From: Enterocloster asparagiformis
Lineage (GTDB): Bacteria > Bacillota > Clostridia > Lachnospirales > Lachnospiraceae
DNA length: 64,000 bases
Reading direction: 5' to 3'
Assembly (NCBI GenBank): GCA_018380885.1
Contig: JAGZSY010000018.1
Location: forward strand, 160,170-224,169
Shown: positions 47,130-56,019 of the stretch, piece after piece
Layout of the letters: every line of letters starts with the position of its first letter
Position numbering within the stretch: the stretch's first letter is position 1
Notes under the pieces: generated by a model
What the model was told of the DNA's origin: nothing
Databases searched by the model: none
The model's input: only the letters and a program-made list of their open reading frames with translations
Translations under genes and position numbers: made by a program

Positions 47130-48091
47130 TGGAATACAGACAGGAGTTGTTGCGCGTGAACCATTTGAAAAAATATTTTCAGACGCCGGGAGGACTGCTC
47201 CACGCAGTGGATGACGTGAGCTTTTCGATAAGCAGGGGAGAGACGCTGGGAATCGTGGGGGAGTCCGGCTGTGGAAAGAGCACGCTGGGGCGGACCATTC
47301 TGCGGCTGCACGAGCCAACCTCCGGGGAAGTGTATTTTAAGGGGGAGGATATCCGAAACCGGAGCAGGGAGAAGATGAAAGAGCTTCGGAAGAATATGCA
47401 GATCATTTTTCAGGATCCATTTGCCTCCCTGAATCCGCGGATGACGGTCAGCCAGGCGATTGCGGAGCCGCTGCTGATCCAGAAGATGTACACCGCGCGG
47501 GATAAGGATCAGATCACGCGCCTGGTCCGGGAGATGATGGATTTGGTGGGGTTGGCGCAGAGGCTGGTGAATACATATCCCCATGAGTTGGACGGAGGGC
47601 GCAGGCAGAGAATTGGAATTGCCAGAGCGTTGGTTTTAAATCCGGAGTTTATTGTGTGCGACGAACCGGTCTCGGCTTTGGATGTGTCCATCCAGGCGCA
47701 GATTCTGAATCTGATGCAGGACCTTCAGGATAAGCTGGGACTCACCTATCTCTTTATCACCCACAATTTGAGCGTGGTAAAGCATCTGTCGGATCACATT
47801 ATGGTGATGTATCTGGGACAGATGGTGGAGAAGGCTCCGGCCAAAAAGCTGTTTGCCAATCCCCAGCATCCGTATACCAAAGCCCTGCTGTCCGCAATCC
47901 CTGTTCCTGATCCGGACTTTAAGACGGAACGGATTATACTTCAGGGAGAGCTGACCAGCCCCATTAATCCCGGGGATGGCTGCCGTTTTGCCAAGCGCTG
48001 CATCTATGCCCATGAGGCGTGTTTTAAGTGCAGCGCAGAGTTGAAGGAAGTGGAAAAAGAACATTTTGTGGCCTGCCATCTGATGGCATAG
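47129..48091 (+). CDS. dppF: Peptide ABC transporter ATPase
   Basis: The 320-residue ATPase starts at MEYRQELLRVNHLKK after AAGGAGGTGACG. It has Walker A GESGCGKST, the Q-loop FQDPFASLNPRM typical of DppF/OppF, and Walker B FIVCDEPVSALDV. The signature LDGGRRQRIG has Asp in place of the common Ser, and the C-terminal family cysteine pattern (CRFAKRCIYAHEAC...C) is present. The Ser-to-Asp change in the signature is unusual and may weaken its ATPase site. It overlaps dppD by one base. Confidence 0.93.
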   Translation: MEYRQELLRVNHLKKYFQTPGGLLHAVDDVSFSISRGETLGIVGESGCGKSTLGRTILRLHEPTSGEVYFKGEDIRNRSREKMKELRKNMQIIFQDPFASLNPRMTVSQAIAEPLLIQKMYTARDKDQITRLVREMMDLVGLAQRLVNTYPHELDGGRRQRIGIARALVLNPEFIVCDEPVSALDVSIQAQILNLMQDLQDKLGLTYLFITHNLSVVKHLSDHIMVMYLGQMVEKAPAKKLFANPQHPYTKALLSAIPVPDPDFKTERIILQGELTSPINPGDGCRFAKRCIYAHEACFKCSAELKEVEKEHFVACHLMA

Positions 48092-48121
48092 GCCCTGTAT
48101 GAAGAGAGGAGTAAAAAGCGT

Positions 48122-49732
48122 ATGAAAAAGAGATTAGCGGTAATGTTGGCGGCGGCTATGGCGATATCTGTATTGGGCGGGTGCTCAGGCGGGACATCTT
48201 CCGGAACTGCAAATACGGAGTCCGCTGCGGGAGTGGGGAAGGAATCAAATTCCGGCGGCGTTCAGACGGAGGGACGGAAGATTAAAGACACGATCAAGAT
48301 TGCGCTGGCATATGACATCACCTCCCTGGATCCGCATATCGGCAAGGAGATGCGCGCCTGTGTCATTTCACAGCAGATTTTTGACACGCTGGTGGAGTGG
48401 GACCCGGAGGGAGGCATCGGTTCCGAGATCGTGCCCTGTCTGGCCACGTCCTGGGAATATCTCTCCGATACCGCGGTTCAGTTTAAGCTGCGGGAAGGGG
48501 TGAAATTTCATGACGGCAGCACCATGACCGCCGAGGATGTAAAGTACTCCATTGAGCGCTGTATGAATTCCCCACAGGTTGGATACAACGCCACAGCCCT
48601 GGATTCCGTGGAACTTGTGGACGAAAATACGGTGATTATCAATACCAAAGAGCCTTACGCCCCGCTTCTGGCCAGCCTGACGATCACGCCTTTCTCGATT
48701 GTCAGCAAAGCCGCCGCTTCCGCGGACGAGGACGGCTTTGGCGCACATCCCGTGGGAACAGGGCGTTACAAGTTCGTATCCTATGAGACAGGAGCTTCCG
48801 CGAAATTGGAGGCCTTCGGGGAATGCTGGCGGGGCGCGCCCAAGACAAAATATCTGGATATGATGATTGTGCCGGAGAACGCCCAGCGCACCATTCTGCT
48901 GGAGACCGGGGAGGTGGATATTGCCTATGAAATTCTGCCGAATGATGTGGAGCGGGTGGAGCAGGCGGAAAATCTGAAGATGGCGACCACCACCGGAAGC
49001 AAGTGCTATCTGGTGAATTACAACACGCAGGCGGAGGGGCGGCCCATCGGAAATAAACTGGTGCGCCAGGCAATCGAGTGCTGTATTGACAAACAGCTTC
49101 TGGTGGATATGGTGCTGTACGGAAAAGGGTCTCCGGCCTACAATATCGTTTCGGAGAACAATGTGGCCTACCAGCCGGTGGAGGAGAGGCCCTGCGACTT
49201 GGAAAAGGCCAAGGAGCTGTTGGCGGAAGCGGGTTATCCCGGCGGCGGTTTCAGCCTGAACATCTGGCTGGATACAAACGATGTATGGCTTCAGTACGCG
49301 CAGATTATGCAGGCGGAACTGGAAAAAGTTGGGATTAGTTTAAACATTGAGACGATGGAATCTTCGGCCTTAGCCAGCCGCGAAAAATCAGATTTACAAA
49401 ATTATGATATGAGCGTGCGGTTTATTAACTCCCTGACGGGTGACTCGCGCTTTACGGTTTATAACCTGCTTTTCTCCGACTCTGCCAGCAATAAGTCCTT
49501 CTGGAAGAATGACAGGGCGGATGAGCTTATGCTGGAAGGACGGGCTATTTTAGACGTGGAGGAGTCCAGGGACGTCTACAAGGAGCTTTATGGGATTATA
49601 CGGGAAGAGATGCCCTGCCTGCCAATGTGGTTTGACCAGATCCTGGTGGGATTAAATGGGAACGTGGAGGGATTTATTCCGCGGGCGGACGGAATCCATG
49701 TGTACAGCGGGGATGTGGTCTGCTACGAATAA
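48122..49732 (+). CDS. Peptide-binding lipoprotein of the ABC transporter (SBP_bac_5)
   Basis: This 536-residue substrate-binding protein has a lipoprotein signal with lipobox VLGGC (Cys21), then a Ser/Gly/Thr-rich spacer. DTIKIALAYDITSLDPHIGKE begins the family 5 peptide/nickel-binding fold, with the signature LREGVKFHDGSTMTAEDVKYSIER (about 122-145). It captures peptides outside the membrane and delivers them to DppBC. AGAGGAG precedes the ATG. The position between the ATPase and peptidase genes supports peptide uptake rather than nickel or glutathione. Confidence 0.93.
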   Translation: MKKRLAVMLAAAMAISVLGGCSGGTSSGTANTESAAGVGKESNSGGVQTEGRKIKDTIKIALAYDITSLDPHIGKEMRACVISQQIFDTLVEWDPEGGIGSEIVPCLATSWEYLSDTAVQFKLREGVKFHDGSTMTAEDVKYSIERCMNSPQVGYNATALDSVELVDENTVIINTKEPYAPLLASLTITPFSIVSKAAASADEDGFGAHPVGTGRYKFVSYETGASAKLEAFGECWRGAPKTKYLDMMIVPENAQRTILLETGEVDIAYEILPNDVERVEQAENLKMATTTGSKCYLVNYNTQAEGRPIGNKLVRQAIECCIDKQLLVDMVLYGKGSPAYNIVSENNVAYQPVEERPCDLEKAKELLAEAGYPGGGFSLNIWLDTNDVWLQYAQIMQAELEKVGISLNIETMESSALASREKSDLQNYDMSVRFINSLTGDSRFTVYNLLFSDSASNKSFWKNDRADELMLEGRAILDVEESRDVYKELYGIIREEMPCLPMWFDQILVGLNGNVEGFIPRADGIHVYSGDVVCYE

Positions 49733-49759
49733 GTGATAGAAGCGGTTGGAGGAAGAATG

Positions 49760-51493
49760 ATGAGAGAGATTGAACAATATTTAAATTACCCGGTATCCAT
49801 TGACAGGCTGATGGATAACCTGCACCACATCTGTATGTGGGAGCGCCTGTCCGGTACGGAGGAGGAGCTGGAGGCGTTCTGCTATATGGAGAAGGAGCTT
49901 CAAGCAGCCGGCGCGGAGACGAAATTGATTTTTCACGACGCCTACATCAGCCTGCCGAAATCGGCAAAGCTTTATCTAAACGGGCAGGAATACCTGTGTC
50001 ACACGGCTTCCATGGCAAAGAGCACGCCTCCCCAGGGGGTGAAGGGCACGCTGGTCTACATGGAAGGGGACGCGGATGAGATCACGGCCGAGCGCTGCAA
50101 AGACAGAATTGTGATTCTGGGAGGAAGCGCGGGCTTTGAGAAGATTTATAAAGCGTGGAAGGCGGGGGCCAGAGGGGTGATCGGCTGCCCGGGAGAGCAT
50201 TTCCACGAGAAAATTATTTCGAACGCTTGGGGGTCTCCCACCCCTGCCACGCGGGATTTGATCCCCGACGTTCCGTATGTGTCCGTGTTGGAAAAAACGC
50301 GGGACGAGCTGGTGAAGCTGGCCGAAAACGGCATCTATGAGGCCCATATGATAACGGAGGTGGATACGGGATGGCGCAAGATTCCGCTGCTGTTTGCCGA
50401 CGTCCGGGCGGAACAGGAAACAGATCAGTATGTGATGCTGAGCGGGCATTTGGATTCCTGGTATTACGGGGCCACGGACAATGGGACGGCCAACTGTATT
50501 CAGATTGAGCTGGCCCGCATAGCCGCGCAGCACCGAAAAGAGATGAAGCGCAATATCAAGATTGTTATTTATTCCGGACATTCTCACGGCCGTTACGCCG
50601 GATCGGCATGGCATGCGGACAACTACTGGAATGATCTGCGCAGGAACTGCGTGCTGAACATGAACTGCGATATAATCGGAGGAAAGGGGGCCACTGACCT
50701 GACGCGTTCCATTATCATGCCGGAGGTCCGCGGCGTGGCGGCGGACTTTATAAAGGCCTACACGGGATGCGAATTTAAGGGAGGCAGATGCGGGCGGAAT
50801 GGAGATCAATCTTATTACATAAACGGAGTGTCCAGCGCGTTCTCGTCGTTCTCGAAACAGCCGCGGCCTGAAAATCCGGAAAACCAGCTGCTTCAGACCC
50901 GATCCGGGGCCTATGATTTCGGCTGGTGGTGGCATACCACGGATGACTTGGCCGATAAGGTAGAGCCGGAATTCTTTCTCAGGGACGCGAAAATTTATAT
51001 TTCGATCGCCATGTATTTTGCCGGCAGCAGCGTCATACCGTTGGACTTCCGGGAGACGGCCCGGGAGCTGAGCAGCCTGGTATCGTACTGGACACAGCGG
51101 GCGCAAGGGCGGTATGATCTTTCAGAGCCGCAGCAGCTGGCCGACCGCCTGGCGGAGCAGATGGATTGCCTGTATAAAGGACAGCCGGAGGATGCGGAGG
51201 CATTTAACCGCCTGCTGCTGGCGTTGGGGCGTATTTTGGTGCCGCTCAATTATACCACGGGCAATATTTATGAAAACGACAGCGGGATTCCCCTTCCGCC
51301 GATGCCCTCATTGATGCTGATAAACGAACTGATTCAGACGCCTGTGGGCAGCAGCGATGCCTATGATATTACCACAGCGCTGAACCATAAGCGGAATTTC
51401 GTGCTGGACAGCTTTGAGCGCGCAATCGCGCTGACGGAGGAATATTTGGAAGGACTGCCGCGGGAGGTCTGGGATGGAACGAAAAATATTTGA
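49760..51493 (+). CDS. M28-family peptidase-like protein with PA-type insert and altered active site
   Basis: This 577-residue cytoplasmic protein has an N-terminal helical part, a PA-like domain (GVKGTLVYMEGDADEITAERCKDRIVILGG, about 90-125) and an M28 aminopeptidase core. LSGHLDSWYYGATDNGTANC keeps the first zinc His and the bridging Asp. The usual Glu-Glu catalytic pair (GEExGLxGS) is replaced by GHSHGRYAGS. WWWHTTDDLADKV supplies the late His. Activity may use another residue or have changed. GGAGGA before ATGATG gives 49757 or 49760 as start. The 3' end overlaps the M20 gene by 20 bases. Confidence 0.8.
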   Translation: MREIEQYLNYPVSIDRLMDNLHHICMWERLSGTEEELEAFCYMEKELQAAGAETKLIFHDAYISLPKSAKLYLNGQEYLCHTASMAKSTPPQGVKGTLVYMEGDADEITAERCKDRIVILGGSAGFEKIYKAWKAGARGVIGCPGEHFHEKIISNAWGSPTPATRDLIPDVPYVSVLEKTRDELVKLAENGIYEAHMITEVDTGWRKIPLLFADVRAEQETDQYVMLSGHLDSWYYGATDNGTANCIQIELARIAAQHRKEMKRNIKIVIYSGHSHGRYAGSAWHADNYWNDLRRNCVLNMNCDIIGGKGATDLTRSIIMPEVRGVAADFIKAYTGCEFKGGRCGRNGDQSYYINGVSSAFSSFSKQPRPENPENQLLQTRSGAYDFGWWWHTTDDLADKVEPEFFLRDAKIYISIAMYFAGSSVIPLDFRETARELSSLVSYWTQRAQGRYDLSEPQQLADRLAEQMDCLYKGQPEDAEAFNRLLLALGRILVPLNYTTGNIYENDSGIPLPPMPSLMLINELIQTPVGSSDAYDITTALNHKRNFVLDSFERAIALTEEYLEGLPREVWDGTKNI

Positions 51494-52832
51494 TGAAAAA
51501 TGGAACGCAGCGGCCGGGGAAAATGAGGCGCGGTGGATTGAGGAGTGGCTGCGGCTGGTGAGACAGCCCAGCGTCAGCTCCACCGGCCAGGGGGTTGAGG
51601 AGTGCTGCCGGATGATCGCCGGGTATATGAGACAGCTGGAGCTGGAACCGGAGATCTATCCGGTGCAGCCGTATCCGGTGATCATCGCGAGATATGGAAA
51701 TGTGCCTGGCCGCCTGACCGTGCTGATTTACGCCCACTATGACGTGGTGGAGGCCGGAGATTGGGCGCAGTGGGACACCCCGCCTTTTGATCCGGTGATT
51801 TTGGACGGGAAAATGTACGGCAGAGGCGCGGCGGATAATAAATCTCCGCTGATGGCGCACTTAAAGGCCTTTGAATTTTGGAAAAGCACGGGGGAAGAGC
51901 TGCCGGTCAACTTGATTTTTCTGTTTGAAGGCTGCGAGGAGTCAGGCAGCAGAGGCTTGCCGGAGTTTTTGAGACAGCACAGGGAGGACTTAAAAGCAGA
52001 CCTGGTGTTTTTCAGCGACGGACCGAAGAACGAGCGGAATCTCCCGATTATCGCCCTGGGGGCCAAGGGGAGTATTACGGTCAGGCTGAAGCTCAAAACC
52101 ATGAATCGGGACGCCCATTCCAGGTATGCGCCGGTTCTGCCCAGCGCGGCGTGGGAGATGGTAGAGCTGCTGGGAAAGCTGAAAACAGGCGACCATGTGA
52201 ATATTGACGGGTTTTATGACGGGATTGTGCCGCCCTGCAGGGAGGAGCTGGAAATTTACCGGTCTCTGCCGCCGGTTGAACGGGAGATGGAGGAGATATA
52301 CGGGGTGCGGCCCATCTGCGGCCCGGACGAGGACTATTATGTGAGGCTTAACACGACGCCGACGTTTAATATTAAACAGATTTTATCCGGAGACGGCAGG
52401 GGGGTGGTTACCAGCACGGCGGAGGCGTTGATCGACATACGTCTGGTAGAAGGACAGGAGCCGGAGGATATACTGAAGAAAATACGCGCCTATATCGAAA
52501 AACTGGGCTGTCACAATGTAACGGTGGAGTCGGAGGGGGGAGTTCTGCCGTCTAAGACACCGGTTGGAAATCCTTATGTCCCTGTGATCGGCAGAGCGAC
52601 TAAGGCGGTTTATCAGGATTTTGTGATTTATCCCTGCCGTCCGTCCACGGCCCCGGATTATCTGTGGACGAAGATTCTGGACGTACCGGCGATCCAAGTG
52701 CGCTGGTCCGATCCGGATTCCAACAATCACGCGCCCAATGAACATTTGAGCGTGATGGAATATATGAAAGGAATCGAGCTGACCGCCCGGGTGATCTGGG
52801 AGCTGGGAGAGCTGAAAGCGGCTCTGCGATAA
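51474..52832 (+). CDS. M20-family dipeptidase/deacylase
   Basis: This 452-residue metallopeptidase has YAHYDVVEAG (metal His and catalytic Asp, about 84), GRGAADNKSP (bridging Asp, about 119) and FEGCEESGS (catalytic Glu, about 150). Its lid/dimerisation domain (ITVRLKLKTMNRDAHS) and the late SDPDSNNHAPNEH metal site are also present. It resembles the ArgE/DapE/CNDP dipeptidase group. As last gene of the dpp-like operon, overlapping the M28 gene, it probably cleaves the imported peptides to amino acids in the cytosol. Confidence 0.92.
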   Translation: MERKIFDEKWNAAAGENEARWIEEWLRLVRQPSVSSTGQGVEECCRMIAGYMRQLELEPEIYPVQPYPVIIARYGNVPGRLTVLIYAHYDVVEAGDWAQWDTPPFDPVILDGKMYGRGAADNKSPLMAHLKAFEFWKSTGEELPVNLIFLFEGCEESGSRGLPEFLRQHREDLKADLVFFSDGPKNERNLPIIALGAKGSITVRLKLKTMNRDAHSRYAPVLPSAAWEMVELLGKLKTGDHVNIDGFYDGIVPPCREELEIYRSLPPVEREMEEIYGVRPICGPDEDYYVRLNTTPTFNIKQILSGDGRGVVTSTAEALIDIRLVEGQEPEDILKKIRAYIEKLGCHNVTVESEGGVLPSKTPVGNPYVPVIGRATKAVYQDFVIYPCRPSTAPDYLWTKILDVPAIQVRWSDPDSNNHAPNEHLSVMEYMKGIELTARVIWELGELKAALR

Positions 52833-52845
52833 AACAATACACTCC

Positions 52846-52874
52846 TTGCATTTCTCCATTCCTCCCGATATAAT
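52846..52874 (+). promoter_or_regulatory. Promoter of the ThrE-type exporter
   Basis: TTGCAT (52846-52851), 17 bases, TATAAT (52869-52874), 46 bases before the start codon and only 14 bases after the M20 stop. No terminator is visible between the operons. Confidence 0.78.
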
Positions 52875-52919
52875 ATGGATAGCTATGACAGAAACCGACG
52901 TTTGAGGAGAACGAGAGAC

Positions 52920-53702
52920 ATGGGGGAGCAGGAAGAAAAAGAGGTGATGGAGCTGGCCCTGCAGGCGGGCCACCTCCTTTTGGAGAACGGGGCCGAGATA
53001 TTCCGGGTGGAGGAGACCATGGACCGGATCTGCCGCTATTACGGGGTGCGGTCGGGAAATGCCTTTGTGCTCAGCAACGGGATCTTCGCCACTGCGGGCA
53101 GCGAGCGGGAGCGGTATTTCGCCAAGGTACAGCACATCCCGGTGAGCGGCACCCACTTGAACCGGGTGGCGGCGGTGAACCAGCTCTCCCGGGAGATTGA
53201 GAGCGGCAGGTACAGCGTGGAGGAGGCCGCCCGGGCCCTGGAGGACATCAAGAACATGCCGGGCAAGCGCAGGCGCACGCAGGTGCTGGCCTCGGGCATC
53301 GGCAGCGCCGCCTTCTGCTATCTGTTCGGCGGCGATATCGGGGACACGCTCTGCGCCTTCTGCGCGGGCCTGGCGCTGTACCTGTACGTGCTCTATATCA
53401 GCGCGCCCCGCCTCACAAAGATGGTGGGGAACATCGGCGGCGGCGCGCTGGTGACGGTGATTTGCAGCGGGTTTTACCTGCTGGGGGCCGGGCATCATCT
53501 GAACTTTATGATTATCGGCTCCATCATGCCCCTGGTTCCCGGCGTTGCCTTCACCAACGCCATCCGGGACATCGCGGATGAGGACTATATTTCCGGCTCC
53601 GTGCGCATGCTGGACGCGCTGCTGGTGTTCTTCAGCATCGCCATCGGCGTGGGCATGGCGTTCTCGTTTATCAGCAAGGTGACGGGAGGTGCGCTGCTGT
53701 GA
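52920..53702 (+). CDS. Threonine/serine exporter, large subunit (ThrE N-terminal domain type)
   Basis: The 260-residue protein starts at MGEQEEKEVMELALQAGHLLLENGAEIFRVEETM, the soluble helical segment of the DUF1212/ThrE family. SGTHLNRVAAVNQLSREI and five hydrophobic segments (from about residue 120) follow. In many Firmicutes ThrE is split into a five-TM large and a four-TM small subunit, and the small one follows here with a 4-base overlap (GTGA). The pair probably exports threonine, serine or related amino acids. Placement after a peptide-uptake and hydrolysis operon fits removal of excess amino acids. Confidence 0.88.
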   Translation: MGEQEEKEVMELALQAGHLLLENGAEIFRVEETMDRICRYYGVRSGNAFVLSNGIFATAGSERERYFAKVQHIPVSGTHLNRVAAVNQLSREIESGRYSVEEAARALEDIKNMPGKRRRTQVLASGIGSAAFCYLFGGDIGDTLCAFCAGLALYLYVLYISAPRLTKMVGNIGGGALVTVICSGFYLLGAGHHLNFMIIGSIMPLVPGVAFTNAIRDIADEDYISGSVRMLDALLVFFSIAIGVGMAFSFISKVTGGALL

Positions 53703-54133
53703 TACAGGAGATTTTGGCGGCAATGGTGGGAACCATCGCATTTTCCCTGCTGTTCGGCGTGCCGCGCAAGTATTACCTTTACTGCGGGCTGATCGGCGGC
53801 GCGGGCTGGGGCGTGTACAGCGCGGCAGGCCTTCTCTGGGCTCCGGCCCAGTCGGCTCTGGCGGCCACCATTGTGGTGATTCTGCTGTCCCGCCTGGCGG
53901 CGGTGCGGGAGCGCTGCCCGGTGACTATTTTCCTGATCTCCGGTATCTTTCCGCTGGTTCCGGGCGCAGGAGTCTACTGGACCGTGTACTACATGGTGAC
54001 GGACCAGCTGTATTTGGCGGTGCAGACCGGGTACACGGCGGTGAAGGTGGCGGTGTCCATTGTGCTGGGGATCGTGTTCGTATTTGAGCTTCCCCAGGGC
54101 ATGTTCAGGGCCTTGGTGGGGAGAAAAGGGTGA
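53699..54133 (+). CDS. Threonine/serine exporter, small subunit (DUF3815/ThrE C-terminal type)
   Basis: The 144-residue product has four hydrophobic segments (EILAAMVGTIAFSLLF, CGLIGGAGWGVYSAAGLLW, ISGIFPLVPGAGVYWTVYYMV and VAVSIVLGIVFVFELP), matching the C-terminal half of ThrE. Translation begins at a GTG overlapping the stop of the large subunit. The motif GIFPLVPGAGVYW is shared with the larger subunit's SIMPLVPGVAF, reflecting the internal duplication of this family. Confidence 0.88.
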   Translation: MIQEILAAMVGTIAFSLLFGVPRKYYLYCGLIGGAGWGVYSAAGLLWAPAQSALAATIVVILLSRLAAVRERCPVTIFLISGIFPLVPGAGVYWTVYYMVTDQLYLAVQTGYTAVKVAVSIVLGIVFVFELPQGMFRALVGRKG

Positions 54134-54334
54134 TTCCCGGCCCGCACGGGTTCAGCTTATTGTCTGCTCCGGCTTGCGTGCCCGGGCGTGGGACTCACGC
54201 CGCTTGGCGCTTTGGCACTTAGGGGGACGGGGACCGGACTTTCTGCTGTCCGTCCTCCGGAGTTCACGGGGCTTTCGTCGTCCTGCGGGTGCGGTTTCCC
54301 GGCGCTGCAAGGCGGGCTGCCGGGAACAGAGGCA

Positions 54335-54363
54335 TTGACAAAGGGGCGGCGGGATGGTAACAT
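54335..54363 (+). promoter_or_regulatory. Promoter of a short transcript before the MFS gene
   Basis: TTGACA (54335-54340), exactly 17 bases, TAACAT (54358-54363). It starts a roughly 360-base leader with a small frame, a large nested hairpin and a terminator before the MFS gene. The 200 bases upstream (54134-54334) show no gene. Confidence 0.78.
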
Positions 54364-54424
54364 TTTTGTAGGTAACAGAAGGGGTCGCCTTTGGGCGGGA
54401 ACACAGGGACAGGAGAAATGTGTC

Positions 54425-54520
54425 GTGAATAACAGATTGACCGATCAGATGAGGAGACGAATCAGCTCTGTATGGATGGTGCCGGTGAAACGCTGTGCGG
54501 AGCTTAAACTGGAAGCGTAG
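54425..54520 (+). CDS. Possible leader peptide, 31 aa
   Basis: GTG-started frame VNNRLTDQMRRRISSVWM... ending at 54520. AGGAG lies 10 bases upstream. It sits on the leader transcript between the promoter and the nested hairpin. It resembles in position the short peptides whose ribosome stalling controls efflux or rRNA-methylase genes. A four-codon ATG frame (54418) overlaps it. Coding status is uncertain. Confidence 0.35.
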   Translation: MNNRLTDQMRRRISSVWMVPVKRCAELKLEA

Positions 54521-54534
54521 ACGCTTTTGTTTCG

Positions 54535-54597
54535 CCGGAAAATGGGATTTGGGCGGCGTACCCTGAAGTACGCCTGTTTTCCGTTCCCATTTTCCGG
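54535..54597 (+). promoter_or_regulatory. Nested leader hairpin upstream of the MFS gene
   Basis: CCGGAAAATGGGA (54535-54547) pairs perfectly with TCCCATTTTCCGG (54585-54597). Inside, GGCGTAC (54555-54561) pairs with GTACGCC (54568-54574). No T run follows, so it is more likely a regulatory fold than a terminator. Confidence 0.6.
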
Positions 54598-54620
54598 GGG
54601 ATACATTCATGTTTAATGGC

Positions 54621-54649
54621 TGCGGGCAGTATTTTGCCCGCATTTTTTT
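54621..54649 (+). terminator. Terminator or attenuator before the MFS gene
   Basis: TGCGGGCA (54621-54628) pairs with TGCCCGCA (54635-54642), followed by seven T. It lies downstream of the leader and upstream of the MFS start, with no promoter evident in the remaining 75 bases, so it may be a conditional attenuator. Confidence 0.75.
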
Positions 54650-54726
54650 GACGATCAGCAGACGCGGGAGAAGCCTGGGGCTGAGATGGAATCAACTGAC
54701 GATTAAACACATGAATGGAGCTCACT

Positions 54727-55953
54727 ATGATCAATAATACCAATAACTGGAAACGAAACGTTTCCTGCTTTCTGACAGCCCAGACGATTTCTCTGTTCGG
54801 ATCCTCTCTGGTCCAGTACGCCATTGTCTGGTATATCACCCTGACCACGTCCTCCGGAAAAATGCTGACCCTTTCCACGCTGTGCGGCTTTCTGCCCCAG
54901 ATCGGCATCTCACTGTTTGCCGGCGTGTGGATCGACCGCTACAACCGGAAATGGATGATCATGATACCGGACATCCTGATTGCAGGCGCCACCCTGGCGT
55001 TGGCCGCCGCCTTCTGGCTTGGGCACCGGCAGGTCTGGTTCCTCTTCGCCGCCCTGGCGGTGCGCTCCGCGGGCACCGGAATCCAGACTCCGGCGGTAAA
55101 TTCCGTGATCCCTCAGATGGTGCCCCGGGAACAGCTTATGCGGGTGGGCGGGATCAACAGCACGCTGTCGTCTCTGACCATGTTTTTGGCCCCTGCGGCC
55201 AGCGGCGCCCTGATGTCCGTGGCGCCGCTGGAGGCAGCTTTGATGATCGATGTGGTCACGGCCGCGGTGGGGGTGGGAATTACGGCTTTTGTGCGAATAC
55301 AGGCATATGAGCGGAAGCGTACCGGAAGGTCCGCCGCGTTGGTCGAACTCAGAGAGGGCTTGGCCTATCTGAGGGGGAGCGCATTTGTGCGCCGGCTATT
55401 GGCGTTTCAGGTGGCGGTCCTGTTTCTGATCAGCCCCTCGGCGTTTTTGACGCCCTTGCTGGTGAGCCGCACCTTTGGCCCTGAGGTCTGGCGGCTGACG
55501 GCCAGTGAGATGACCTACAGCCTGGGGATGGTGGCGGGCGGCCTTTTGATCACCGCCTGGGGAGGCTTTAAGCGGCGTTTGGACACCACGCTGCTGGCCG
55601 GCGCGGTTTACGGCGGTCTCATGGCCGGGCTGGGCCTGGCTCCGTCGTTCGGGCTGTATCTGGCGTGTAACCTGGCCATTGGGATCACGTCCCCCTGCTA
55701 CAATTCGCCCATAACGGTATCGATCCAGGAGCGGGTGGAGCCGGCCATGCACGGCCGGGTATTCAGCCTGATGCAGATATCCACCGCCTGCGCGCTGCCG
55801 ATGGGGATGGCGGTTTTCGGACCGGCGGCGGATCTTGTGCCGATTCGGCTGCTGCTGGCTGCCGCGGGGACCGCGGTGTTGACGGTGACCGGGGGAGTGT
55901 GGATAACCCGGGCGTTTTACCGTGATTGTGTTGACAGTGCCGCAGGAAAATGA
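54727..55953 (+). CDS. MFS efflux transporter (DHA3/MefA-like)
   Basis: The 408-residue transporter starts at MINNTNNWKRNVSCFLTAQTISLFGSSLVQYAIVW, which matches the macrolide-efflux-like DHA3 branch (W...F...Q..S..GS...). About twelve membrane segments are visible, with the loop motif GVWIDRYNRKWMIMIPD between the second and third. GGAG lies 6 bases before the ATG at 54727. The leader with a small frame and terminator hairpin upstream suggests drug-induced attenuation, as in other efflux genes. The substrate is not known, and it should not be called a resistance gene without tests. Confidence 0.88.
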   Translation: MINNTNNWKRNVSCFLTAQTISLFGSSLVQYAIVWYITLTTSSGKMLTLSTLCGFLPQIGISLFAGVWIDRYNRKWMIMIPDILIAGATLALAAAFWLGHRQVWFLFAALAVRSAGTGIQTPAVNSVIPQMVPREQLMRVGGINSTLSSLTMFLAPAASGALMSVAPLEAALMIDVVTAAVGVGITAFVRIQAYERKRTGRSAALVELREGLAYLRGSAFVRRLLAFQVAVLFLISPSAFLTPLLVSRTFGPEVWRLTASEMTYSLGMVAGGLLITAWGGFKRRLDTTLLAGAVYGGLMAGLGLAPSFGLYLACNLAIGITSPCYNSPITVSIQERVEPAMHGRVFSLMQISTACALPMGMAVFGPAADLVPIRLLLAAAGTAVLTVTGGVWITRAFYRDCVDSAAGK

Positions 55954-56019
55954 CAGAATGAGAGAGCGGGCCGCCTTTGCGGCGGTCCGGTAAGAGAGGC
56001 GCGGAAGGAGGAGAGGCGT

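Noticed and set aside
54188..54520. 110-codon frame before the MFS gene
   Set aside because: The first two thirds precede the mapped promoter-like sequence and lack coding character; only the last 31 codons are considered, as a possible leader.
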